Of a stretch of DNA of 64,000 nt, positions 50,866 through 62,235 are shown piece by piece. The stretch is taken from assembly GCA_039621445.1 (NCBI GenBank), contig CP154956.1:19433295-19497294 (forward strand), written 5' to 3'. Both the position numbers and the translations under genes were made by a program. The notes under the pieces were generated by a model, which saw nothing but the letters and a program-made list of their open reading frames with translations, searched no databases and had not been told where the DNA came from. Position 1 is the stretch's first letter, and each line of letters starts with the position of its first letter. Source of the stretch: Euglena gracilis. Its lineage: Eukaryota > Euglenida > Euglenophyceae > Euglenales.

Positions 50866-51575
50866 CGGCCCGGCGGCCCGGCCCGGCCCGGCGGCCCGGC
50901 CCGGTCCATGATGGCCATCATGGCCGGGCCGGCCATCGGTCATGATGGCCATCCGGGGTCATGATGGCCATCCGGGGTCATGATGGCCATCCGGGGTCAT
51001 GATGGCCATCCGGGGTTATGATGGCCATCCGGGGTCATGATGGCCATCATTGGTCATGATGGCCATCCGGGGTCATGATGGCCATCCGGGGTCATGATGG
51101 CCATCCGGGGTCATGATGACCATCATGGGTCATGATGGCCATCCGGGGTCACAATGGCCATCCGTCCGGGGTCATGATGGCCATCCGGGGTCATGATGGC
51201 CATCTGGGGTCATGATGGCCATCATTGGTCATGATGGCCATCTGGGGTCATGATGGCCATCCGGGGTCATGATGGCCATCCGGGGTCATGATGGCCATCA
51301 TTGGTCATGATGGCCATCATTGGTCATGATGGCCATCATTGGTCATGATGGCCATCCGGGGTCATGATGGCCATCCGGGGTCATGATGGCCATCATTGGT
51401 CATGATGGCCATCATTGGTCATGATGGCCATCTGGGGTCATGATGGTCATCCGGGGTCATGATGGCCATCCGGGGTCATGATGGCCATCATTGGTCATGA
51501 TGGCCATCATTGGTCATGATGGCCATCATGGGTCATGATGCGCATCATGGGTCATGATGGCCATCATGGGTCATG
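50866..51575. repeat. GGCCCGGC array and second 19 bp minisatellite
   Basis: 50,866-50,905 is a GGCGGCCCGGCCCGG array. 50,908-51,575 is the 19 bp array, mostly in the variant GGTCATGATGGCCATCCGG. It is in the same orientation as 40,393-41,365, so the spacer is not itself inverted. Confidence 0.95.
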
Positions 51576-52454
51576 GCCGCGAATACGGGTGGATAGGGCG
51601 TCCCAAAGTTGTGGAATGAGGTACTCTTTACTTTTTCTCAACTCCCCAGCGTTTTCAAGATATTTTGATTTTTTCGATTTTTTGACCCCAAAAATGACCC
51701 CCTGTTGCCGGTCCAACAAAAGTTCTTTGGAAAAAAAACGGTAGACAACTTTTTTGCTCGGCCCATATCTCCGGCCTGGCGCGGAGTTGCGGGCAAAGTG
51801 AGGGCTCTGGACAAACTAGGGACCGTCTCCTAACCTATAGGCTATTAACTTTTCGGGTCCCGAAATCAGGTCACATCGATAATCCGCGGGTGCCCGGGCC
51901 TACTCAGGGGGGCGGTGCGGGGGGGGGGGGGGGGGGGGTGGGTGGGGGGGGGGGGGGGGCGTCGGGGGGGGTTGGGGGGGGGGTGGTAAGCTTCGCTCTT
52001 ACTCTAAAGAGATAAGAGCTCAGCGACCAGGGTGTGACGTAGAGCTGAGCTCTTTGGGAGACCACCCCGGCCCGGCCCCAGGAAAAACGCTCATTTGCGG
52101 CTCAGAAACGGTTTTTCTGGGTCTGGGTGGGACAAAAAACATCGTTTCGGGCGAAAATAATTCTCGATTTTTTCGACTTTTTTTCGCCTTTTTTCGACTT
52201 TTCGACCGAAAATCAATGGGTTGGCAGCCCAAAACGGGGCGCCGGCGGGTCGAAAAACGCTCGTTTTCGGCTCAAAAACAGTTTTTCTGGGTCCGGGAGG
52301 CCAAAAAACATTGTTTTTGGGAAAAAAAATTTTTTTTCGATTTTTTTCGACTTTTTTGACTCGGTTTTGACCCAAAGTCAATGGATTGGCAGCCCAAAAC
52401 GGGGGCGCTGGAAGGTCGAAAAAACGCTCATTTTTGGCTCGAAAACACTTTTTT
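51576..52454. repeat. Satellite block up to the arm B junction
   Basis: 51,576-51,900 is the foldback-module tail. 51,905-51,985 is G-rich. 51,985-52,058 is the TAAGCTTCGCTCTTAC box. 52,080-52,454 holds two and a half 160 bp monomers. The last monomer is cut in mid-unit, after GCTCGAAAACACTTTTTT, where arm B begins. Confidence 0.9.
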
Positions 52455-52488
52455 CTGAGCCTAACATGCTATCTAGCGAATAGTCAGT

Positions 52489-52548
52489 AAACACGTGGCT
52501 CAGTGGTAGAGCGCTCGCTTCACAAGCTGTTCGATCCCCACCGTGTAT
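52489..52548 (+). pseudogene. Truncated tRNA, probably tRNA-Val (CAC), arm B copy
   Basis: Mirror of 39,721-39,780 with the same loss of variable loop and 5' T-stem. The shared deletion shows that it predates the arm duplication. Confidence 0.75.
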
Positions 52549-52620
52549 AAGTTTTTCTGAATTAAAAACATACATAGAAACATATGTCATTTCAAACCAT
52601 AAATAAATCATTCATTTTTG

Positions 52621-52691
52621 AAGGACAGTGGGGATCGAACCCACGACCGCTCAATTGTAAGTCGAGTGCTCTACCGCTGAGCTATGCCCTT
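52621..52691 (-). tRNA. tRNA-Val (anticodon TAC), arm B copy
   Basis: Exact reverse-complement copy of 39,578-39,648, with all stems and both internal promoter boxes intact. It points toward the spacer, as does the arm A copy, so the two genes converge across the satellite. Confidence 0.9.
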
Positions 52692-53165
52692 CGCTGACAC
52701 ATGTTGTCTGAAGGGAAAAGGACTAATACATACAGGGAGAACCTTTTTACATTACTTATGAAGGAAATCAGAACAATGGAACCAAAAAATTTTCCGGTCG
52801 AATATTGCACGAATATTCAACAGTATATTTCACAACATTCGAACGTTCGAATATTTTGAAACATTCGAATATTCGTCGAATATTCGAATGTTCGAAGCAG
52901 CCTTAATTCCAAAAAAAGGGGGGGTAATGCGGATGATTGGAGGTCGGGCCGACCAGGTCGGCCCGACCTCCAATGGTCGATGGGCCATAGCCAATGGTCG
53001 GCCCGACCTAGGTCGGTCCGACCATGGTCGGTACGACCTCCAGGATCGTCATAGCCAATCATCCGCACGGAGCCGACAATAAGGGGGCAATAAGGGGGGG
53101 GGGGGTGATGGATTTTGCAATTTCATTTTCTAGAAATGTGATTTTAACTGGTAAGGTGCATACCC

Positions 53166-53333
53166 CCCCCCCCTTTATTGTCCCACCGACCTGCCCCCGG
53201 GAGGCCCGACCGGACAATAAAGGGGGGGGGACAATAAAGGGGTACCAAAGGAATTTCATTGGCCGGGCCAAAAAAACCCCCCGTTGGCCGGGGCCCAGGG
53301 ACAATAAAGGGGGGGGACAATAAAGGGGGGGGG
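53166..53333. mobile_element. CCTTTATTGTCC inverted-end element, arm B copy
   Basis: Mirror of 38,936-39,103. Confidence 0.65.
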
Positions 53334-54449
53334 GGTGCAGGGTTGTGCGTGTTAAAAACAAGTCGTTTTAAAACACTCGTTTAATTCAGTTTAAAACAAT
53401 CGAGCCCCTGCGCCGTATAAAACCGCCGGCATGAGTCTTGAGTGACGCCCAATAAACTTAGTCATCAATACAGAAGAATGAACGTGTCTTTGTCCCTTGC
53501 GATGGTCCCGAAACACGGACGAACGGCAAAAATTTCTGCATGAGGTGTGTGGACCAAAACCAAAATTCCCGGTTCCGGTCGAAGGGAAGGGGAGGCCAAA
53601 AGGACAAAAAGCGGGAATTCTACTTTGGAAAACGGGTCTGTCTGCATAGCACATTTTTTTTTCTTTTCATGCTTTCATTTGCCTGGGCCAAAAACACCAC
53701 AAAAGGCCAAACTGGCCACGACATGACCCAAAGCAAACGACCCATGGCCCAAAACTGGCCCACTACCACCCCCCGTGGTAGTGGGCCGGCCTGTTTTTTT
53801 TTTGACGTTGTTTTTTTGTTTGTTTTTTTTGATTCTAAGGGGTTACTTTGGGCAATTTTTAGTCACTTGAAACCATTTCACACAAAATTTGAGCCTTTTT
53901 TCCATTATTAAGGAAATTTTGCCAATTCATTAAAAATGGGACAGCAGTTGAGCAATTTTCAGTAATCCGAATAATTTGTAATTTGTTTGCAAAAATCCCT
54001 CACAATGGTTATAGAATGACCCAAAAATAGGCTGAAATGGTCAAAATTGGTCAAGAAGTCCAAAATTGGTAAAATTGACAAAAATTGACGAAAAATGACT
54101 TCAAATGGGCAAAAATGCAGCCTCCACCAATGATGAACATTGACCTTGAAGGGAGATTGATGGCAAAATTCATTCTCTGGAAGGGGCAGGAAAGCCATGG
54201 CGAGGGTCCGGCTGGGGGGGGTTGGCATGGCGAGGGGCTCTCGGAGGGTCTGCAACCTCCTTCGCCCGCCCCCCCCCCTGGGCAATTGTCACGTGACAAA
54301 TCGGGCAGCATGGAGGGGTGTGACAATTTCCCGGGGTGACAATTTGGCCGGCACAGAGGGGGGTGACAATTGCCCGGGGGCGTCAATTGCCCACCCATCA
54401 CCCATGTAAGCCACATTAAAACCAAATGACCAAAAACACCTTCTAAACC

Positions 54450-55055
54450 AATCTCCGACCACTGATCCGCAATGTCACACCACTTTGCACATCACCAAAT
54501 TCTGGCGGCGAGGGTATTTCTGGCTGTGTCAATCGTCAAGGTATAAAATCACCCCTCGATCGAAAGCTCTTTTCATCAGACGACTGGCGGTCACCACCAA
54601 ATTCAGCCACGCCGCCTGGAGCTCTTATTTTCTGTCAGTGGTAAATCCTAATTTCACAACTCTGGTGCCCCCCAAGGCCCTCAAGTGGTTGATTCGAAGA
54701 GAAAAAACGTTTCTGTAAGGTTTATATTCAGCATCTTAAACCAAAAGTCACTGAAAATTGCCCCAAGTTTCGACTCAGATTCTGGCCGATCCGACCATCG
54801 CGGGCGCATCTCGGGCTGCGTGCAACGTCAGGGTACCAAGTTACCCCTCGATCGAAAGCTCTTTTCAACAGACGACCAGCGGTGCTCATCAGATCTTTCC
54901 ACGCCGCACGGTACTCTATTTCCCAATCTGGGCCGATTTTCACCAAATTTGGAGACCCACCCCACTGGTCCCCAAATGGCAAAATTCATTGTCCTTGATG
55001 GTTGAAACACTCATACCAGCACCTTAGGGCCACTTTTGGGCACTTTTGGTGACAT
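54450..55055. repeat. 600 bp dispersed repeat, copy 3 (arm B)
   Basis: Mirror of 37,214-37,819, in the same orientation as 19,518-20,123. The three copies allow arm-specific changes to be polarised. Confidence 0.85.
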
Positions 55056-55069
55056 TTTAGGAATGAAAA

Positions 55070-55199
55070 CCGGACGCCGGGCTTTGGACAAAGCCGGCGT
55101 TCCCAACGCCGGGCTTTAGGACAGAACCGGCGTCCGGAAAGCCCGTGGGGGGGGGGGACGCCTGTTCTGTCCTGAGCCCGGCGTCTCAAACGCCGGCTT
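55070..55199. repeat. GACGCCGG hairpin repeat, arm B copy of locus 7
   Basis: Mirror of 37,070-37,199. Confidence 0.85.
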
Positions 55200-55509
55200 A
55201 AAAACTTTTTTAGAGGGGGGGGGTGGACTTAAAATTGGTGGTCGCTAGCGACTAGTCGCCAGCGACCAGCCTTATCACCAACGGTCGCTAGCGACCACCA
55301 AAAAGTCCATCACCAATTTCTCGCTCGGGGCCGGTTTTGACCATTTTTGGCAGTTTTTGAACTTAGTGGGATTCAAAGTGTGGTTTGGGAGTTTCATAAC
55401 GAGTTTTTTCAATGAAATTTCCTTTTTGTTTTTTTTATTTTTTTTTACTTTTTAATAAAAAAACAACACGTTTTTTTGTTTTTTTTAAAAAAGTACAAAA
55501 AAATGCCCA

Positions 55510-55945
55510 CTATAGTAAGGCGGCTGCCGAAGGCAGCCGAGATGGTAACGCCCTTTGAACCATGATCATGCCATTGCAAAGGAAAATACCATACTCATCT
55601 TCAAAATCAGGGGTGGGGGTTAGTTTGGTAGTCTCGGTTTTTGCCTCCCATTCATCTTCCGCACTCCCTACGCCCTTTGTGCATAAGGACATACCATCCA
55701 CAAAATTTTTCTTTCCAAAAAATCCGGGGGGGGGGGGGTAGATTTGGAACCAGTTCGGTGTTCCGTACATTCGTACCGCCTCACCGCGAATGTTGTCTTT
55801 AAAATGCCTACTTCCGTCCTTCCTCCGCAGTAAACCCTTTTCTATTTCACAATTTTCCGGCGACTATCTCTTACCCCTGACCAATTGTTGGGTTGGACGT
55901 TTTGTGCGGCCGAACTCTTCCGACCCTCACTCCTCAATAATGTTT
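55510..55945 (-). CDS. Arm B-specific coding-like fragment, function unknown
   Basis: The minus strand is open from 55,863 to a stop at 55,510, and again upstream from about 55,921 to a TAG at 55,864-55,866. The peptide is diverse (for example KDGSRHFKDNIRGEAVRMYG, DEWEAKTETTKLTPTPDFED, DEYGIFLCNGMIM) and lacks the low-complexity character of other frames nearby. The TAG lies in a 33 bp segment starting GTAAGAGATAG and ending GTGAAATAG. Removing it as an intron would keep the frame, which is suggestive only. Arm A lacks 55,580-55,945. The part from DEYGIF on survives in shortened form at 20,986-21,130 and 36,680-36,755. No family was recognised. It may be the tail of a host or element gene from which those repeats derive. 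Confidence 0.35.
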
Positions 55946-56184
55946 ACTAAGGTGGATCAGGTTTCCGCGCAATAACATGCTGGTACTGGTGTGATGCATG
56001 ATCAGCAGATGAACATAGACACCACTCACCACCCACTCACCGGACCTTGCCTCAGCTTGAAACCTCCTTGGGATGAAGTAGCACATGACTGCCGGGGTTC
56101 CATTACCCTCAGGGGGTGTCTCCCCCGCGTCCCCCCCCGCGTCCCCCCCGCGTCCCCCCCGCGTCCCACTTTGGAACCAAAATT

Positions 56185-56378
56185 TTGTTCTCGAGACAGC
56201 CAAATTCAGGAGGCTGATTCCTAATTTCAGGCAAATTTGAGGTTGGTGATTCCTAATTTGGTGTGGGTGATTCCTAATTTGCGGTGGGTGATTCCTAATT
56301 TGGGGTGGGTTAGTCCTAATTTGTTGTGGTAGCATCCTAATTTGGCTAAATTTTTCTCGCGGCAAATTCCTAATTTCG
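56185..56378. repeat. GGTGATTCCTAATTTG array, arm B copy
   Basis: Mirror of 35,868-36,060, again between CCCCCCGCGTCCCCCCC repeats. Confidence 0.75.
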
Positions 56379-57224
56379 CTGTCCCAAAAATGGCGTCTCC
56401 CCCGCGTCCCCCCCCCCGGCGTCCCCCCCCCGCGTCCCCCCCGCGTCCCAGACACCCCCTCATCCCTCGTGGGGCATCCACGCCGTGGCTGAGGTGTATG
56501 CCCTGCTTTTGAAGCGCCTGAATGACCAATGTACCCGGGAATCACTGCATGCCCTCTGGTGCTTCCCAAAGGCGGTGCAAGCTCCCTTGGGATGCGGTGG
56601 AAGCCATTAGGAGACAAGGCACAGGGGGGGGGGGAGGGGGGGTCCGAGGGGGGGTTGGAAGCTGTACAGGGGGGGGGGAGGGGGGGGTCCCCAGAAAATC
56701 ACAATTGTACTGCCTACCCCCGAGACAGTTGCGACATTTTTCGTCCAATTGAGGTTGGCAATGGTGGATTTTGCGAAATTCAGATGCATTTTGCACAATA
56801 TTTGTGTCTTGTAAAAAGAGTGGTAGCCAGTATTTTCACTTTAACACTTAGCAGAAAGGCAGGAAGCAGCTTCAATCACTCCCCCTTGGCACACCATGCG
56901 GAATTGAGCCAGGGTTGACGTTTTTTTTTTGTTCTTCAACAAAGAACAAAAAATATGTTTTTTTTAAAAAAACCACACAAAAACATGTTTTCTTTTTTAG
57001 AATGACCTTTTTCCTTGCAAAATGGCCATTTTTTGAGGATAAGGTTTTAAGGTCATTTTTTTTGGTCATCAAAAGTGACGTATTTTTAGTTTTTCCAGAC
57101 CCTTCGTCCGGCAGCTTTAATGGACTACGAGGCTGTAGAGATGAAAAAAGACCTTTTTTAAAAAAAGTTTCAAAAAAAATTCACCCAATTGACCAACTGT
57201 ACTGCCTTGTCCCCTTAGGCTTGT

Positions 57225-57521
57225 TTGGGTCATATCATTCAGGCTCGAGCTCGAGAGTACCTGGGCTGTTCAACGGTGGAAAGCTGGCATGACTCCTCTC
57301 TCCCCCAAGAAGCGCAAAACTCAAAGAAGAGGCCATGCACCAGATTGGCCGCCTCTAAAGAGGGAGAAGTCACAAAAGAAGAATTTGTATCCCAGTTGGA
57401 GTGCCTAGTCGGCATCCTGCCTGGTCCAAAGTATGCAACCTGCTCACATCTGATGGTGTGCAGGACCCTACCATGCCCCCCCCATATAAGACCCCAACGG
57501 GTCAAAACCGCCGACTTTTAA
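57225..57521 (+). other. Possible coding stretch upstream of the recombinase gene (arm B), unrecognised
   Basis: Mirror of 34,722-35,018. It lies about 260 bp upstream of the recombinase start on the same strand. No motif recognised. Confidence 0.25.
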
Positions 57522-57783
57522 GCCCCCCCCTGGGAAAAAAATTTTGTCCAAATCGCCTCAACGCCAGTCAAAACCCACCCAAATGGCTCCAGAACCCCCA
57601 ATCGGGGGTGAATACGCAAAAAAAAATGGGGGAAAATGTCCATTTTGGGCCACTTTTGGCAAAAGAACACCTCTCCCCATTGGATTTTCAATATAAGTCA
57701 AAAGTTGCACAAAAAAACGTCTTATCCCTCCAGGTCTATTGCCAACATGGAAGGGATTTTGTTATTCAACATTTTCTACCAAG

Positions 57784-58512
57784 ATGATGCCCGGTGCCGT
57801 CACAACCGTTGCAGTCAATGCGCTCCCCTCCCCCCCCACCCCGGCACAATTTTTGGCAGCTAGAGGCTGCCACCGCACCTCGGACTGCAGCCGCCGGTCA
57901 CAAACAGTTGTTTGGGGATACATTTGTTGGAAGTTGCCCTAAAGGAGGTTTGGCGAAAAACAAACTGGTTGCTTTGGCGGCAGCCCGGCATTTCCAAAAG
58001 GTTTGCAACCTTCGAGGGGCAACTTTTGATGCCATGGACGACTGGCTGTTGGCATTTGCACTTTGGACGGTTACCCCCAAATGTCTTTTTGACAATGGGG
58101 ATCCACAGCAAGAGGCAGCCGCCGTCCAAAGAAGGCAAATTTGCGCAAGTGCCAACGTCCAAGATCGCTCATGGATCCCAACCACGTTGACCACCATGGT
58201 CAACGCTTTGGCTGCATTGTACAGGGGATCGCCCTCTCGGGTTGGGGCTTTCATGCCCTCGTTACAAGACCACTATCCGCAATTTTGTGCTCTTTTCAAG
58301 GAGCGGCGAAAGGTGGAGGAAGAGGAGGTCCCCGTTGTGTCCGAGGAAGAAATTTTGCGCTTGTACGACAAGACCAACTGGTCAAGTTTCCTGGAAAGCC
58401 AGAGGATGAACATCCTCCTGATTGCGTACAACTTGGGCCAAAGGCCTGAGACGTTTTTGGAGCTGACGGTGGGGTGTTTTCACCCATCAGAGCGGGAGGG
58501 GGGGCACCCTTT
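57784..58512 (+). pseudogene. Tyrosine recombinase pseudogene, arm B copy
   Basis: Starts ATGATG at 57,784 (MMPGAVTTVAVNALPSPP), with a register change near 57,860. It is then open through LEAATAPRTAAAGHKQLFGD, DDWLLAFALWT, RSWIPTTLTTMVNALAAL, EEILRLYDKTNWSSFLESQ and RMNILLIAYNLGQRPETFLE to HPSEREGG at about 58,502. The order and spacing fit the N-terminal DNA-binding half and box I of integrase-type tyrosine recombinases. The C-terminal catalytic half (H-x-x-R, Tyr) is gone, cut by the GGAGGCTAGGC insertion. It is the best-preserved family member in the window, and arm A has one further 1 bp disruption. Confidence 0.65.
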
Positions 58513-58735
58513 GGAGGCTAGGCGCGCCGCTCGGGGGGGGCCCCGCCCCCCCCTCCCCCCCCCCCCCCCGCGCGGCCCCTGCGCGGCCGCTCGCCCCCCC
58601 TTCCGCCCCCCCCCCCACTGTGCCTAGCATAAAACTGACCTGGGGGGTTTGGACCCTCCCCCCCGCGCGCGCGGCCGCTCGCCCCCCCCCGCTCAGCCCC
58701 CCCCCCCCCCCCTCCCCCCGCTGTGCCTAGCCTCC
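58513..58735. mobile_element. GGAGGCTAGGC inverted-end insertion, arm B copy
   Basis: GGAGGCTAGGC (58,513-58,523) and GCCTAGCCTCC (58,725-58,735) flank C-runs, GCGCGGCC words and an inner GTGCCTAGCATAAAACTGAC. Sequence immediately beyond resumes as TTTGTATCGC. Confidence 0.6.
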
Positions 58736-58784
58736 TTTGTATCGCAGCGGCCGTGGCGCAAAGTTGCTTGCCTAGCACCTCACC

Positions 58785-59016
58785 TAACGTGACCCCCCCC
58801 CCCTATTTGGCCGCCCTCCGGGCGGCCCGGACCCCCCTTCCGGCCAATTAGGGGGGGGGGCAATTAGGGGGGGTTACCCCTAACCCCCCCCTAATTGGCC
58901 ACCTGGGCCCCGTCCGTCATAGTCGCGAACCCCCGAAAAACACCCGAATAAAGGCATTTTCCCTTGAAATGAGTAACCCCCCCCTAATTGGCCGCCTGGG
59001 GGGGGGGGTCACGTTA
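58785..59016. mobile_element. C-tract TIR element (TAACGTGACCCCCC type), arm B copy
   Basis: Mirror of 33,239-33,471 with identical termini. Confidence 0.7.
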
Positions 59017-59220
59017 TCTGATTTTCCCCTATTTCGCGTCCCAGCGAATGCCATGCCATTCATTCCATTATTTGTTACCACTATGGGTCAAATCCCCAAT
59101 ACAACGGCTTCACGCCCGAACCGTAGTCTTGGGACCACGGTTCGGCGCACAAATTCCCCCGCCGAACCGGTGTCCTAGACATCGGTTCGGGCGTGAAGCC
59201 AGAGCCTCCATACACGGTTT

Positions 59221-59721
59221 CAAAAAGGGATTTGCCCCCCAAAACGGTTTGGTAACACAAGGGATCTTGTTATTTTGGGGCCCTCAAACAGTTGAGCAAC
59301 AAGGGATTTGCCCCCCAAAACGGTTTGGTAACACACGGGATTTTGTTATTTTGGGGCCCTCGAACAGTTGAGCAACAAAAAGGGATTTGCCCCCCAAAAC
59401 GGTTTGGTAACACAAGGGATCTTGTTATTTTGGGGCCCTCGAACAGTTGAGCAACAAAAAGGGATTTGCCCCCCAAAACGGTTTGGTAACACAAGGGATC
59501 TTGTTATTTTGGGGCCCTCGAACAGTTGAGCAACAAAAAGGGATTTGCCCCCCAAAACGGTTTGGTAACACAAGGGATCTTGTTATTTTGGGGCCCTCGA
59601 ACAGTTGAGCAACAAAAAGGGATTTGCCCCCCAAAACGGTTTGGTAACACACGGGATTTTGTTATTTTGGGGCCCTCGAACAGTTGAGCAACAAAAAGGG
59701 ATTTGCCCCCCAAACCGTGTT
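59221..59721. repeat. 79 bp tandem repeat, six full units (arm B)
   Basis: Mirror of 32,620-33,034 with one additional unit. Seven GGGATTTGCCCCCCAAA words are visible against six in arm A. Confidence 0.95.
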
Positions 59722-60322
59722 TTTTTTAATGTTTTTTTTTTAAAAAAAAACAAAAAATACGCCCAGTGGGTTTTGCAAGGGAAAAAATTTAATGCACATT
59801 TTCAATGATTTTTGGCAACTTCTGGGTAATTTCTGCCAAAAACTCCCTTCGGGAAATTGTCACCCCCCTCTGTGCTGCCCAATTTGTCACCCCCCACCAC
59901 AAAAGATGCATGTGAACTTTCTTTTCGCCGACGCGACTCGATTGATCTTCTATTTTGCTACAACGTGCCGAGAACTTTCGCATACCAAATGCTCTGCACA
60001 ATATCACAACCATAGGGGGTGTTCCCCCCGCAACCCCCCCCGCAACCCCCCCCCGCAACCCCCCCGCAACCCGACCGGAGGCCCAGTTCTGGGAAAATTT
60101 CTTTCGGGTGGGAGATGCCTAATTTTGGTTAAAATATAGTTGTTGTGCACATTTTTTGCTCCAATCAGGGCAAATGGGTCAAAATTTTGGGTTGGCGATG
60201 CCCAATTTGGAACCGAAATCCTAATTTGATGTGTGGGAATGCCTAATTTTTGGTGGCATCATCCAAATTTTGCGACTTGGTGATTCCTAATTTTGACCCG
60301 GAAAAATCGGTTTTTCCCCCGC

Positions 60323-60360
<38 letters not shown>

Positions 60361-60422
60361 ACCCCATAGGTGCATTTTTGGTCATTCACTTGTGGGTGGT
60401 CCTGGCAGTGTCCTTTGGCCGA

Positions 60423-60551
60423 AGGTTGGGGATGCCGGTTCTGTCCTGAGCCCGGCGTCTCTAAAACGCCGGCTTAAACAAGAGGTGGCGGACGCCGGTT
60501 CTGTCCAAAGCCTGGCGTCCGGAACGCCGGGCTTTGGACAGAACCGGCGTC
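60423..60551. repeat. GACGCCGG hairpin repeat, arm B copy of locus 6
   Basis: Mirror of 31,767-31,895. It follows a very long C-run (60,324-60,360) that is G-rich but interrupted in arm A. Confidence 0.85.
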
Positions 60552-61926
60552 CGCCACCTCTTTTTTGCAGTAAAGCCCCCCCTCCAAAAAAAAATTCATT
60601 CAAATATGAAGGAAAATGACTCGAAACCCACCCTAATTCCTTTGTCTTTGTAAAGGAGTTAAGGAGCATGATTCGGCCTTCCTTGCCTTACACACACAAG
60701 GGGATTTTGTTATTTTGGGCGGGGGGGGTCCGGGGGGGCGGCAGCCCCCCCCCCCCCCGGAGGAGGCCGTAGGCCGACTAAGTTCACATATCGGGGTTCC
60801 TGTGATTTTGCCCTCCTTATTTTGCCGCCTGGCCCTGGGTCGGTAACCCCCCGGAGGGGATTTTGTTATTGGAGGGCGGGGGGGGGGGTGGTGCGGGGGG
60901 CGGCAGCCCCCCCCCCCCCCCCCCGCTAGACGACCAAGGGCGCCGAAGGCGCCTTAGGACTGTTTTGTTTACGGTGCGCGTGGGCTCATTGCGGGAAATT
61001 GACCGTGGAAATTTTGGTGGACGCTAGTGACCAGTCGCTAGCGACCAAGTCTACTGACCATTGGTGGTCGGGCCGACCACCAATTTTAAGTCCCCCCCCC
61101 CCCCTAAAAAATTTTTAAGCCCCCCCTCCCTCCAAAAATTTTTATCCAAATGCCTTCCAAAATTTCTATTCGGGGTTCAATGAATTCAGGCTCCCCAACA
61201 AACTCCCTTTGTGCCAACTTAGTCGGCCTACGGCCTCCTCCGGGGGGGGGGGGGGCTGCCGCCCCCCCCCCCCCCGGACCCCCCGCCCAAAATAACAAAA
61301 TCCCCTTGTGTGTGCAAGGCAAGGATGGCCGAGTCGCGCTCTGTAATGAATGTAATCCTATGTGTGCAAGGTAAGGATAAATCACACTATGGCTATGGTT
61401 TCACAGAACAGGTGCAAAGAGAAGGTATTACTCAATTTTTTTTGCAAATTGACCCCCGAATGGAGGGTTTGGAAGGCATTTGGGTGGGTTTTGAGTCATT
61501 TTTTTCTCAATTTGAATTTGTTTTCGAGGGGGTGCTTAAAAACTTTTTCGAAGGGGGGGTGGGCTTAAAATTGGTGGTCGGAGCGACCGGTTGCTCCGAC
61601 CACCAATGGTCGCTAGCGACCGGTCGCTAGCGACCACCAAAAGTTCCATGGCCAATTTCCCGCTCGGAGCTGTGCACGTGGCATTACATGCGCGCCCGGC
61701 CCTGGGTCGGTAACCCCCCCGGAGGGGATTTTGAAACCGTGTTTGGGCCGATTTCGAGATTTTAAAAGTCTTAAATCTTCGCCCAAAACACGGTTTCAAA
61801 CAAGAACAGTGTTTTGGGCCAAGGTTTTGAGGGGCCCAGGGGCGACCGCGGCGCCTTCAGCGCCGCGGTCCCCGCCCCTGGGCTCCCCCTAACTCTTGGC
61901 CCAAACACAGTTCTTGACACAATATC
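60552..61926. repeat. Composite repeat modules, arm B
   Basis: Mirror of 30,391-31,766: AATAACAAAATCCCC modules, GTCGCTAGCGAC palindromes, GGCGCCGCGG hairpin and the GAAACCGTGTTTTGGGC repeat. No protein gene supported. Confidence 0.6.
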
Positions 61927-62235
61927 CGTGGACTGAGGCCCAAGACACACACTGTGTCTCGTGGACAAGCAGTCCACGAGACACAGTGTGTGTCCCTGTG
62001 GACTGGGACACTACACACTGTGTCTTGTGGACTGAAAAATAAAAGGTGTTTGCCAAAAATGCGAGGTGTTCTACATCTAATGCAATGCAGCAGGGCAGTG
62101 GAAAGATGGTCACCGGACAACCGTGAGCTGTAACAGCTGAGAGACAGTTGGCGCGAATTTGGAACAATGGTCGTCGGGACATGGAACGGCATAACAGACA
62201 ACGAGGAGACGTAACGAGGAGCCCAGCGTTACGCC

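Noticed and set aside
43916-52454. Ribosomal DNA intergenic spacer
   Set aside because: The repeated TAAGCTT and ATCTCGGGCTAG blocks suggested an IGS, but no 18S, 5.8S, 28S or 5S sequence is visible.
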